A DNA stretch of 64,000 nt from Nectonema munidae (taxonomy: Eukaryota; Nematomorpha; Nectonematoida; Nectonematidae). The notes under the pieces are model-generated. The model did no database searches. It worked only from the letters and a program-made list of their open reading frames with translations, and had not been told where the DNA came from. A program made the translations under genes and the position numbers. Location of the stretch: assembly GCA_030549495.1 (NCBI GenBank), contig JAUIRK010000965.1:310001-374000 (forward strand). The letters run 5' to 3'. Shown piece after piece: positions 1 to 10,830 of the stretch (within the stretch, counting starts at the first letter, position 1; every line of letters begins with the position of its first letter).

Positions 1-1
1 A

Positions 2-149
2 GTTAAAGGTACTATTTTTCATCGAGAAGGCACAATTGCGCCGCTTGTATCGAACTATGAGGAAAGCAGGCTTGATGCGGTATCGAACCCAAAACCTTTA
101 GTTATCGAATCCAGCATCTAACCAACCCTACTGACGCCCTCTAGCCCCT
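2..149 (-). repeat. tRNA-derived SINE, copy A
   Basis: Read on the minus strand, this block starts with a box-A-like GGTTGGTTAGATGC and continues to a box-B-like GGGTTCGATAC. It then has a second, similar GTTCGATAC and a conserved tail containing GGCGCAATTGTGC and TCGATGAAAA. The same tail occurs at 46523-46640 and 44303-44365 on the plus strand, so this is a dispersed family. The two internal promoter boxes are the hallmark of tRNA-derived SINEs transcribed by RNA polymerase III. The tRNA origin is inferred from box spacing only. This copy looks dimeric, because the box-B motif is repeated about 40 bases apart. Confidence 0.6.
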
Positions 150-317
150 ATCCATAGTAAATAAAATATAATAATATAGTGTATCCCCTTTAAAGTGATG
201 TTATATGTTCTTTTATAGGACACTTACTTAGGTAACTACATAATTTCGCATCTTTGCTCAAATCGTTCAATCACAAAATGTTAAGCATTTAACAGTGGTT
301 GAAAGCATCATCTACGT

Positions 318-567
318 CAGCGTTTTTCAAACTATTTTACTGCGACCCATAGCAAGAACCACAGTTTGCATCGCGACCCATAATAATACTTAGGTGTAAT
401 AAGACAAACTCTGATCATTAGATTCATTTATTCAGCAATGTATATTTTTTATGATCACTAATATCTTCACTTTGCTCTCCCTTGATTTCCTTTCTTTTTT
501 GTCATGACCCATTTTATTTTTCACGTGACCTACTGAAGGGCCGGGACCTACAGTTTGAAAAACGCTG
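318..567. mobile_element. hAT-type MITE with perfect 8-bp target duplication
   Basis: A 250-bp element bounded by CAGCGTTTTTCAAACT and its inverse AGTTTGAAAAACGCTG. The 8-bp direct repeat ATCTACGT lies immediately outside both ends (310-317 and 568-575). CAG...CTG ends with 8-bp duplications are typical of hAT elements. It contains no reading frame of note, so it is non-autonomous. Internal GCGACCC/GGGTCGTGA motifs recur in the truncated relative at 45277-45533, which lies in the other orientation. It sits in the WDR19 intron that precedes the first exon seen here. Confidence 0.85.
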
Positions 568-871
568 ATCTACGTAATCATCTATCACTCTGTCATAAGA
601 CACACATTAAATTATCATTACCCCTTTCATTTTCACCTTTTTAATTTTTATAAGAATTATATTATGAATATAACTTTTGCTTAGATTGTGAAACCGCTAA
701 TTAAGTTAAGGTAGTAAAAATTTAACAAAAATCCACATAAAACATTTCGTTATTATTTTTCTTGATAACTGCTTAAAAAAATCTTGTTACTAGTCAAGTT
801 AAAAGTTTTTTCAAATGACACTTGACTTTTACAACGGAAGAATGTAGCGCTTGTTTTAATTTTTGCAATAG

Positions 872-3800
872 CTAGGAAAGCTTTACTTGTGGAGTATGGA
901 ACAGCGTCACAAAACCGAGCTCCACTGCCATGATAGGGCCGTTTTGCGCTTTTCAATTCACCACAGCTGTGCCTACATTCTCTTTCAAGATGTCGCTAAG
1001 AAGTTTTACGTTTGGAGTGCTGTAAGTTCCTTCTTAATTTGGTCTTCTAATGATGAACACTCGGTGGGTTCAAAAATCCATCCTATTTTTTTGAAAATTG
1101 TGCTTCAATTACTTTAATCATCGTTTCAAAAGTGTTCACTTAAAATGTTTCTATATATTTTCAAAATACGCAAAATTGACTTAGAGGATGATTGCGACAA
1201 AACGAATGAACTAAACTCGGAAAGAACTGATGATTCTTATTTGAACTGCGGCAGCGAGAATGTTTAACTTTCCCCTACAATTAAAATAAAAAACAGTCAA
1301 AAACATAAATTTTCAACATCAATTAAAATTAATCGGAGAAAATTTTTCCCATATGAAAAAAGTTTGTTTTTTTGGTCTAGTGGAAAGAAAGGAAAGAAAC
1401 TTTACTGCATTTTTGTGTACCAGCTATAGTTTAACAAATCAAAAGTTCACGATCAAATTTTATTAGGAAGAAAAGAAGGAATTTGGATCCAATAAAAGTT
1501 ACAGTTTTAATAATGACTCGTGAAAACTACGAAAACCTTTAATAGCTTTAAAAAAAATTTCTTTCAAAGCGAATATATTTAAATAATTTTACAAATCACA
1601 TGTTTATGAATTTTGTTTGCCCTTTCCACAATCTCCCTCCGAGTCTCTAAATCACTCTCTGCAGGACTCTGATGTGCCTTGGAAAAAATTGTAGTCAAAC
1701 GTGCTTTAACAACCACCTACCTCTATTATTTGATGACCTGACTATAACCAACAGGTTAATTTAATCCCAATTAATCTTGATTGCATTTCTTCATCCTTCA
1801 TTAAGTCACTACCTCTTCACAAAGACCACTGTGGTGGTTCCTGTAGTCCCATATTACATGTTTGAGTGTACTATTTTTTGAAAAAAGCATTATATAATGT
1901 AATCTGATCTATCTATTATATATAAAAAAATTGATAGTCTCATTGATAAAGTTTCCTAATTCTCATTGACAAAAAATTTGAAGAGAAAAATATTTTGAAG
2001 GAACTAATAGTCAATATCATGTATATTTTTTTGAATGAGACGATCAATATTACAATTTGCGAAGCGCTGCTCTAATCAGGGGTATGCAAATTGATTCCAG
2101 GTGTATTTTTCGTAACCTTTTTTAAATTTCATCTCAAAAATATAAACTTTTGTCAAGTTTTAAAACAACTTCAGGTTCTTTATTCATAATAATTGTTAAA
2201 AAAGAATCTTTCAAATCAAAGAAAACCTATTTTTGCCTAAGTAAATTGATTGAGATACGGGTATTTGCAATTTTCTAGTAGGTTTAATGATTTTCATGGA
2301 ACCAAATTTTAATTTATATTCTAAATATTTCAAAACAGTAACATTCCATTATTTTTAATTTGTTTCAAAAAATTGAGATTTTGAAAGTTTTGTAAAGCTT
2401 ATGGTTTATTTGGGTTTTTGAACTTATATATTTTTAAATGAATAAAAATTAAAAAAAAACATTAATTTTTCATTTCAGATAGGAAAAAATATAGAAGTAT
2501 ATAGCATTACTTGTATTTTTTTTTTTAAATTAAATATTAATATTAATAATATCTAAAAATGAAATACCCTATATTTCGGTTTATAAGTCGACCTTTTAGC
2601 CCCCTAAAATCGGCCCAAAATTGAGGTTCGACGTACATAACAGTAACAAAAAGCAAACCTTTAAATCATGTGGCATAATGGTGCACGAAACCAAGGCTAA
2701 CCTACCGAAAATAGCCTCGATGCGGTAACTACTATAGAGATTTATGTTAATACTACACCTTATATATTATTTCATATTGTAAGTAGAACAACATTTGTAA
2801 TAACCAGGGGGAGGAAAAATTGACCCAAAAAATTAGAAAAAATTGACTTTTACTCAGAGAAAAAATTGACTTTATTGACTTTTTAAAGTTTCATTGAATT
2901 GAACAACTTTGAACACTTTAGAGAAAGTATTAAAAATTATTTCAAAGAATCCATAACTTTGTAATACAACAACATATAATTAATGACATTTTCTGATTTA
3001 AAATTCGATCATTTTCTAGCAGTTTTTCCAATTTAGAAAAAGATCTTTCTACTTCTAAAGTTAAAACTTGACAATTTGGTAATTTGGGATAAGTACTGCG
3101 AGAGATTTGAGAGTTTTCCATATTCATGATTTTATTAATTTCATTTTATTTGAAACTATTTTCAAGATAACTTTTAGCGCCACATTCGTCTTAAATGAAA
3201 TAATGTTGAAGAAACAAGTAAAGGCATCTTCGACTGAAAAAGTGTCTATGTTGACCTTTTCCTACTAAATCAATGAATCGTGAATATTCTCTAATTATTA
3301 TTGTTAGCAAGTTTTGACACAGATTTTCTTTTTTAACAATTTCTTGAAATTTGGCAATAAAATTCCATCATCTTCATCATTAATTTCTTATGTATGTAAC
3401 CGCATTTGTCAACAAAAAAAATTGTCTTACAAAAAACTTCTTCATGTTTAACCTCAGTCAGGCAAACTTTACAGTAAAAGATTTTATTAGATGAAAAAAA
3501 GCCCAACTATTGTGAAAGTGTTGATATAAAGAAGAAATCTTGTATGTATCGCTTATAACATTTTTAGGCACATTGAATCAAAAAGTGTTAAATATAAAAA
3601 TTGAGTTTATTGACCTAAACTCGAAAAATTGACTTTAATTGACTTAAAAATTTGAAATTAGTTCAAAAAATTTTAGACTAAACAAGTAAAGATCTTCTTC
3701 AAAGAGTTTTTGCTAAACAGAAATAAAAGTTGACTTTATTGACTTTTACTCGCCCTGGTAATAACATACCGGTAGTCTTTAATTAATGCCCGGTGTTTTA

Positions 3801-6800
3801 TATATATGGTAACTTTTACACCGCTGCTTAGGCTAGCCGATATTAGCAAAAATCATGAAAAATTACTCTCATTTTGGGGGTCGACTTATCTGTGGGACGA
3901 CTTATACACCGAAATATAGGGTATATAATAATTTGATTTTAAAATCATGATTATAGGAGTTTTGAGAAAACTTAAATTCATTCGGCTTATTCTGCTAAAA
4001 AGTCACATCCAGATTTATCGCGTTAAACGTTAATGTCCATGTCCAAAAAGAGGGATCTTTAAAATTAAAAACGAAACGTTTCGAGTTCATGATACAAGAA
4101 ACAGTTGAACTGAGTCCAAATTGCAAAATTGTTCGTAACGAATTTTTTCGTAGTTCGAGGTATTCGCAAACCGAAATTTCATTGTAGCTATTTTTTATAC
4201 TCGATACACATTTCAATTGTAACAAAATGAGATTTATGTCATTATTTGGATCGAAATTACTTATGATGTGAGCCAACATAAAAGTAATAATATATATTAA
4301 CTTAAACATGTCCAATTTGGGTTGTATTTGATTTTTATATTTGAGCATACGTTTTGCATATTACCCATTTTTAATTCGCAAACATGTGATAAACATGATG
4401 ATTATGGCTTATCGATCTCAGATCTACAATGGACTAACAATTAAAGTTTAAACGATTTCTTTCTCTCCAACTTTTCCAGATTTTGTGTCTTTCACTAACT
4501 TTCTCTCACAATTTGATTAGGTAAATGATGAGTGCATTGAAGTCTTGGCCCAAACCCATACTATTTCCAATGAGAAGACGTACTTGCTGTGGGATGATGA
4601 CAGTACACTGGACAGCTATCCAATTTTTGCCGTGATACAAGGAACTTCAGTGAAGATATTCGTCTATATCTGCGACACTCTAAAAGGTAGTATTTGTTTT
4701 ATTATTAAGTTTTCATACGTTTCATATTTCCTACTTATTTTATGCGCAATCTGTTCTACATTTTTTTGTTTCAACTTCCAAGGGGTCTTTGCATGTGTGC
4801 AAATACTAAAAGATGTGGCTGAAATAAGTTAAATGATACAAATTCATGAGATTGACAGAATTGAGGAAAGATGTTAAAAATAATTTAAAAAATTTATTCT
4901 TTAAAAGTTAAACTCAAATTCGGATTACTAGTTTCCTCTAATAGAATTGCGTATCTTTTACTTTTTGATTTTTTTAGGTTTGCATCGATGAAAAGATTAA
5001 TCTTTTATGACTGGAGTGATGAAGAGGGTGTGTAACTAAATAGATAATCCCAAAATAGTTTGTTCCAAAATGGCGCCGTCCAAAACAGCTATATCTAAAA
5101 TAGCAAGTATACCAAATTAGCTTGTGTGCAAAAGAGCTAGGTTAGAAAATTGAAATTCTAATATACGTTATTTAAAATTGATAAAACAATCTCGATTGGT
5201 ATTGTTTAGCAGACAAAGTAAAAAAAATCATCTAGAATCACCAATTTACCGGTTTTCAAATAAGCAATTACATAATCCATGTCGCAGGACGCCTGTTGTA
5301 AAACTAAAAGAAATATTTTAAATATCTGATGCATCTTAACAAATTTTAGTGTTGCTAGTTGCGGTATTTGATTTATGTACTGATTTCAAATTATCTCTTA
5401 TGTAGCACTAGCTATTTTAGAACTAGCTGTTTTGGACAAGCTATTTTGCAACTAACTATATTCTTTACCCTTAGAGTTTGATTTCCATACAGGAACATTT
5501 TTTATAATCTTTGTTAACCAATGTGAATTCTAAAATCACTCCATCATTAGCAAAACAAAACTTTAGTTTAATCCACTTATATTTAATTTTTACATTTGTT
5601 GATTTAACATAGGGGTTTAATCGATTTTTTAAACTCTGTTGATCTCTCATTTCTTCACTGCGTTAATTCAATTTTTGCAATTATTTCGCTGCCCAACTGA
5701 TCACACACTCTCTAAAAATGGAAGCTCTAAAATGAAGTTTTGTTTAAACTTGAATAAAGAATATAGACAAATTTTTTACAAATGCCGATTTCTCTACCGA
5801 TTCTTGAAAAGTAGCGGATCATCATCGATACTCATGTTGATTCCGATTAATCGATACATATTTATTTTAGGTGGCTGCGCTAAGCACATTAGCTCTCATT
5901 CCATAGGAATCGATCAAACTCCTTTATTCTTTCAAAAGACCACAACCATAAACTTTCTCACACTCACAGCTGATTTAAAGAAGAAGAACTTGGTTTTGGG
6001 CTTTGAATGTCATCTAAAAGATCCCAATTTCACCTCTAAGTTGCAAGAAATATTCGTTGAAGAGTACAAAGAATACGCTAAAGTAGCTAATCCGAGCATC
6101 AAAAACAACGAGTGGCTTTTCTGTTTTCTGTTACAGCCGTTCATTCTTCCAAGCAAGCAAAATGATGACCTATTTTTTGAACTTCAGCTCAACCCCGATC
6201 AATACGAGAAAAAGGACAACTTGGTTTGTTTGATAAATAAAAGATTGAACATTCATGGAGAAAAAAATGGGGAAGAGGGTAGAAAAAATGGAGTTGAGTC
6301 AAATGGAACCGGCATTCTTTGCTCATGCTTCTCTCACTCAAATTCTGATTCGGGTGATGAAGAAAGTGATACTCTCAATATGGCTTATAAATTTGCTATT
6401 GATGCTCGATATGATGAGTCCGTCGAAACTCTAGCAAATTTGGGGGATGAAAATGAAGGTACAAATTATCTCTTGGCTTATAATTTTGTTCAGTTGGGAA
6501 GATTGGATAAACTAAAGAATCTTTCAGATCGACTTACACAGAGCGAATCCTTTCAAATTGCCTCTTTACTAGAAGGTTCATTTTAATTCGTATTATTTCT
6601 TATATTTTGATAAGCTAGGTGCAAATAAATTTAAACTAATTGTAAAGATGAGGCATGAGTTAATGATATTTATAGTTTGTTTGCAAATAATATGAGGATT
6701 GTTAGTAGTTTCAAGCGTATCATCATGGAAATAAAGAAGAAAGCAAAGGTAAGCAATATTAAAAAATTGCCGAGATGTCATTTTAAAATTGATAAAGGAC

Positions 6801-9800
6801 GAGCATAATTTTATTCATAAAAAATAATTAAAAAAAACGGTAATTTTCTACCACGAACAGGGTTTATTTAATAAGAAAAGAAGTGTTTTTTATCTGTTGA
6901 TGAGCACTAAAAATCGTTTCTTTATTTTTTAATTAAAAAAAAAAATTTACCCTTCCTTTATCAAATCTAATAATGACAGTAGAAAATTTATAAAGTTTAA
7001 TAAAATATATATAAAATAAAAAATATTTAAATCAAACATAAATAAGAAATAAAATCAAAAAATATATATATTTCATATACTTAAAAATCCAGGCTCTTTC
7101 ACTCTGCTCTTAACTTTTGCATAGGATCAATGGTATCTATCTTTGAAAATTATTTTAAATAATTCTGTGACTAGTTATACTTTTCAAAACCTCGCTTTTA
7201 AAATTCTAAAATTTACTATCTAATTTTTATTTTTGATGTTAACTTTATGATTAGTATATGAAAAATTCTTTTCAAATTTACTTTTGTAGAAAGTCATATT
7301 AAGGCAGTAATACTAATTACATACGAATAGTGTTTTTCCTAACATTACCATACATTTTTCCTTCGCCAACGATAAATTTATTTTCAAATATAAAAAATGA
7401 AATTTTTCATTATTTTTCAGCTTCTAAAATGTCTATTTGACATGAAAGTGTCTTGAATATGCGATCTCTGAAAGGGAAATTTTCTTATAAATGTTGGATA
7501 AATAAGAAATTGGAAGATATTCAAAGGGAAAAAATCCTGATAAGAAGACAGGTTTAATGAAGTTTTGGAGGAATGAAGAGTTTAATAATAAAAGGATACG
7601 AACAAAAAATTAATGATAAGAATACAAATACAAATATATAGGTAGAATAATAAAAAAAGAACTTTTTTTTTGGAGATTACCATAATCTAACTTTTATCAT
7701 TTTTTTTCAAGTTCGCAACCTACAATATTATTTTTACTTCGTAACCGAGGCAACATATTATGAAAAATATCTTCGGCATCGATAGATACGAAACTACTTC
7801 TTATGCGACACTAGCAATAAATTAAAAGATATAATAAATTCCGTTAAAACTCTCTTAGCCAACATATCTAGTTGTTAACTAAACAATAAACACTTTTCTA
7901 TTCTTGTAAACTAAGCAACCTTTTTAAGTGAAGACTGCTATATAATTAATACTTTCATTGAATCCCTAGTCCGTTCAATAAAGAGAACTCTGACTGTATT
8001 GAAAAAAATCAAAAGTCATTTATATATAAGTAGGATAAAAAAGAATCCCAAAGAATGATACTACGTTCTTTATAAATAATAGTAGAGATGATTTTGCTTA
8101 TGGAAGAAAGTGCTTATTTAAAATAAATCGAGACTTTTAAAATGATCACAATGACATAATAGCAATTGAAAATAATGTATTAAAAGAATAAAACTTTTAT
8201 AATCAGAAAAAGGATATTTCGAAGCATGTGCTAACTTCTATGAAAACAGCAAAGAATATGAAAGAGCGGTAGAAAATAACTTGAAAAGGAAGGATTTTGC
8301 AAAAGCTCAGGCTTTAGCAACGGCTCACAACAAAGAAGGCTTCTACTTGCAAACCCTACAAAAGTTTTCTTACTTCGAGGAGTGTGTGCAGTTTTGCATT
8401 AAGCTGGAAAAGTACGAAAAGGCTTCTTGGTACTTTGCAAATAGAATTATAATTCGATTTTTCTCCCAAATACTTTCTATTTTAGTATTTTATTGACTAA
8501 CATCAACAAACCTGAAAGAGTGAAGCAATTGTACAAAATCACTTCAGACCCCAATCTTCTTATATTGCTCGGAAAATACTTCCGTTCTTTAGATCAATAT
8601 GAAAATGCTGTTATTCATTTTACTCTAGGAAAGGATATTGAATCTGCAAAAAGAATTTCACAAGTATTTGATAAAAAAGAAAACACTTCAAGGTTTAAGT
8701 CTTTGGAAGGTAATATATTTATGAGCATGGAAAGATATTCATCCCAAAAAAGATTTGGTTAAGAAAATTTCTTATTTTACTATGAAGAGTTTTCCTCGCC
8801 ATTTTTCTTTGAGATGAATATTTTGGCATGTTTTCTTTATAATCTTTTATTTGATGAAACTTTAAAAAATTTACTTAACCAAATTTTAGAAAAGAATATC
8901 CAAGACTCATCAGAAGAAAGAGAGAAAATAATGGAGAGTAGATGTTTACAGTTCATTATAAACTCCATTCAACAGTGTGGAAAGCAAGAAGATTTCAAGG
9001 AAATGATAAAAAATATTGCTTTATACTCCAACATTAAGGATTTGTTTCAAGCCATCGCAAAAGCAAGCCTGGACTTATCCAGGAAAGAACTCATCTTGAA
9101 AGAATTACTGGATGCTTTTGAGCGAGAGAATCGATTTGATAAAATGGCAGAGACTTTAAGCTACCTTGCCCTTTACTACGTTTCTCATGGCAAAATCTTG
9201 AAGGCACAAGAGCTCTTCGCTAAACTCCTTTTAAAAGCCCAAAAAGAGGCCCAATGCGAAGTGCTTAAGAAGATGAATGATGAATATGTTCATTATCACA
9301 GCTACAAAGTGGCGAAGATACTTGCAAAACAAGAGGAACACTGCTTAGCCTCTGAACTCTTACTAAGGACACTCTCTTTTTTTGAAAGAAAGGGAATCCT
9401 CTGTACTGATAAGGATAGCAAAAACGCTATTCTGTACGCAGTAGCTGCGGTAGAATGCTTCAAAAGTGATAAACAAACTTCTGCATACAAATGTGCAGCT
9501 ATCGTTCTGAAATCGAAAGCAGATATAGAAGCAAAATATACGAAAAAGTTGGAAAGTATCGTCAGAAAGGCGACAAACAGAGAGAAGATTCGCAAAGTTT
9601 TTACTCCTTGTTATTTTTGCTCAAATCAAATGTTAGACTTTGAATTGAAATGTGGGAACTGTGACCAAATGCTTCCATTTTGTGTTAGTTCGGCAACACA
9701 TTTGATTAGGGATCAAGAGTGTGTGTGCAAGTTTTGTGGTGCCAAATCCAACGACTACTGGAAAAATAAGCTTCAGACAAAGGTGTGCCTTTTATGTCAG

Positions 9801-9830
9801 AAGGAAGAAACCTACGCATCCACCCAATAA
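872..9830 (+). CDS. WDR19: WDR19/IFT144, IFT-A subunit, last six exons (5' part outside window)
   Basis: Predicted exons are 872-1021, 4521-4686, 5871-6575, 8207-8429, 8486-8709 and 8890-9830. Phases agree throughout and give 802 codons plus TAA. The product belongs to IFT-A, which drives retrograde ciliary transport and import of membrane proteins. Recalled human WDR19 (about 1340 residues) aligns in order. The end of the second beta-propeller is recognisable across the first junction, where VND is kept, and in DTLKG. TPR-like helices follow, then a C-terminal zinc ribbon with all four CxxC pairs (CYFC, CGNC, CKFC, CLLC, about residues 729-795). The N-terminal ~500 residues must lie upstream of base 1. 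A TAG stop ends at 871, so the first exon cannot extend further left. Oddities are a polar, Gly/Asn/Ser/acidic insert in exon 3 (about 6205-6380), a 56-bp intron, and a weak donor at 6576. WDR35 and IFT140 fit worse because of the Zn-ribbon pattern. Confidence 0.88.
1022..2560. other. WDR19 intron, 5' portion: no recognised feature
   Basis: AT-rich intron sequence beginning with a strong donor (GTAAGT at 1022). A less AT-rich stretch near 1620-1860 could be a decayed repeat, but I cannot assign it to a family. No exon-like open frame fits the phase of the flanking exons. Confidence 0.5.
2567..3921. mobile_element. TA-flanked inverted-repeat DNA transposon relic, interrupted by a hAT
   Basis: The ends are CCCTATATTTCGG at 2567 and its inverse CCGAAATATAGGG ending at 3921. 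Each is flanked by TA (2565-2566, 3922-3923), as expected of a Tc1/mariner or pogo-like target. The similarity of the ends continues inward through the TATAAGTCG motif. After removing the inserted hAT (2805-3757 plus one target copy) the element is only about 394 bp and non-coding, so it is a MITE. It lies in the WDR19 intron 1022-4520. The superfamily is inferred from the TA duplication only. Confidence 0.75.
2805..3757 (-). mobile_element. hAT element nested inside the TA-flanked MITE
   Basis: A 953-bp element starting CAGGGGGAGG and ending CTCGCCCTG, flanked by a perfect 8-bp duplication GTAATAAC (2797-2804 and 3758-3765). Both ends carry repeated AAAATTGACTTT motifs in inverse orientation. 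On the minus strand, 2942-3127 encodes a fragment of the hAT C-terminal dimerisation domain: the motif LEVERSFSKL is followed by a K/L-rich helix. Most of the transposase is gone, so it is a deleted non-autonomous copy. The intact duplication shows that it jumped after the outer MITE was already in place. Confidence 0.85.
3995..4348 (-). CDS. candidate nested antisense ORF, possible secreted protein (117 aa)
   Basis: An open frame on the minus strand inside the WDR19 intron 1022-4520, starting at an ATG at 4348. I do not recognise the protein. A second methionine at about residue 14 is followed by a hydrophobic run (FKLIYIITFMLAHIIS) that resembles a signal peptide. The remaining ~85 residues are mixed polar and hydrophobic with three cysteines. 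The block is less AT-rich than its surroundings. No splice partner or promoter is evident, and a chance frame of this length is possible in 64 kb. Treat it as a hypothesis. Confidence 0.25.
   Translation of the reverse strand: MLKYKNQIQPKLDMFKLIYIITFMLAHIISNFDPNNDINLILLQLKCVSSIKNSYNEISVCEYLELRKNSLRTILQFGLSSTVSCIMNSKRFVFNFKDPSFWTWTLTFNAINLDVTF
5025..5471. mobile_element. MITE with degenerate terminal inverted repeats
   Basis: About 450 bp whose two sides mirror each other. The left side carries CCAAAATAG, CCAAAACAGCTA and CTAAAATAGC. The right side carries their inverses GCTATTTTAG, TAGCTGTTTTGG and GCTATTTTGC. The centre is AT-rich and non-coding. It lies in the WDR19 intron 4687-5870. End coordinates are approximate because the tips are diverged and no target duplication is clear. 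Confidence 0.6.
6576..8206. other. WDR19 intron: AT-rich, no recognised element
   Basis: 1.6 kb of very AT-rich sequence between exons 5871-6575 and 8207-8429. The acceptor at 8206 (ATAATCAG) is plausible. The donor GTTCAT at 6576 is weak although it keeps phase. A short missed exon here cannot be excluded, because the human protein has somewhat more sequence at this point. Confidence 0.5.
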
Positions 9831-9875
9831 ATATCTTCTCCAAAAGAAGTTAGTTAAGAAACTATGCAAATTTGT

Positions 9876-9881
9876 AATAAA
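9876..9881 (+). other. poly(A) signal of WDR19
   Basis: AATAAA lies 46 bases after the TAA stop. Another AATAAA overlaps the stop itself, at about 9827. Either would end the WDR19 transcript well before TTC21, which supports two separate transcription units. Confidence 0.6.
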
Positions 9882-10499
9882 ACTGGAATTTGTTTCAATA
9901 ATCGATTTGTTTATTATAGAAAAATACTTGACACTGTTTTTATACCTCTACAAATAACTTTTCCAAGTTCTACTCTCATTTTACTAGGAGGCCCTTTTTT
10001 AAAATTAAAATAGACAAATTATAATGATTCAACTGCATAAACCAAAAAACGAACAATTATGATATTCTCAAGAAAATCATAAATAATGTATAATTTAATA
10101 TTAAAATGTCATTCTGAGAACATTTGTGATATTTTCAAATTTAAAAGTGGAAACTAAATTCTTTATAAAGAAATTTTAAAAATAATTGAAAAACACTTTA
10201 TTAACTCGACTTTACAAATGATAGAGATAATCCATATTTCGAACTTTAAGATTCTCAAGATTCTAAACACAAAAATTTTTAACATCAAGTGGAAATAGAT
10301 AGATGTGTGGAGATATAGATGTCATATGTGGTTGGAAGTGTGTTGTTACATGTTTAAAACATATTTTCACTTTTAAACAAATTCTTTACTTCACATAAAA
10401 GTGGATTGAATTTTTTTTTAAGAAAAAACAAAATGTGACAACTTCTGGTTCTTGTATTGAAGAAAATGATGATGTCTACGAATACTCGCATTCTTAAGA
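9882..10499. other. intergenic, no recognised feature
   Basis: AT-rich spacer after WDR19. Short frames are present, but none shows domain features or coding-like composition. Confidence 0.5.
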
Positions 10500-10830
10500 G
10501 GTATAAATGATAACTAGGATGAATGTGAGTAAGCAAATTTGATAAACGTTATCAGACAAGGCAAGCCAATCTAAGAACGGGACCTTTTTCGCTTTCATTA
10601 GTTGGATGAAGGTTGCTATTCACATTCCTGACAATTGAACTGTGACCTTCATACTTCGATTCACAGATCGAACTGTGAACAGTTCATGAGTTCAATTCAC
10701 ATAAATGTGTCTATAGCAACCTTCATCCTGATGAGAAAAAAGGTCGAAGCCTGTTTTAGATTTGCTTGCCTTGTGTGATGATTTTATCAAATTTGATACC
10801 TCTCATTCATTCAAGTTATCATACACTTTT
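10500..10830. mobile_element. foldback element with ~150-bp inverted arms
   Basis: Almost the whole segment is an imperfect palindrome. The left arm contains TGATAACT, CAAATTTGATAAA, ACAAGGCAAGC, AATCTAA and GGATGAAGGTTGCTAT. The right arm carries the inverses of all of these in reverse order. The centre near 10665 has GTTCAATTGT-like and AACTGTGAAC motifs. There is no coding potential. This structure fits a foldback transposon or a long-hairpin MITE. No target duplication was clear. Confidence 0.7.

Noticed and set aside
872-9830. Assignment as IFT140 or WDR35 instead of WDR19
   Set aside because: The four-CxxC C-terminal ribbon with a following His, the VND junction and the DTLKG segment fit WDR19 best. 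Human IFT140 lacks such a C-terminus.
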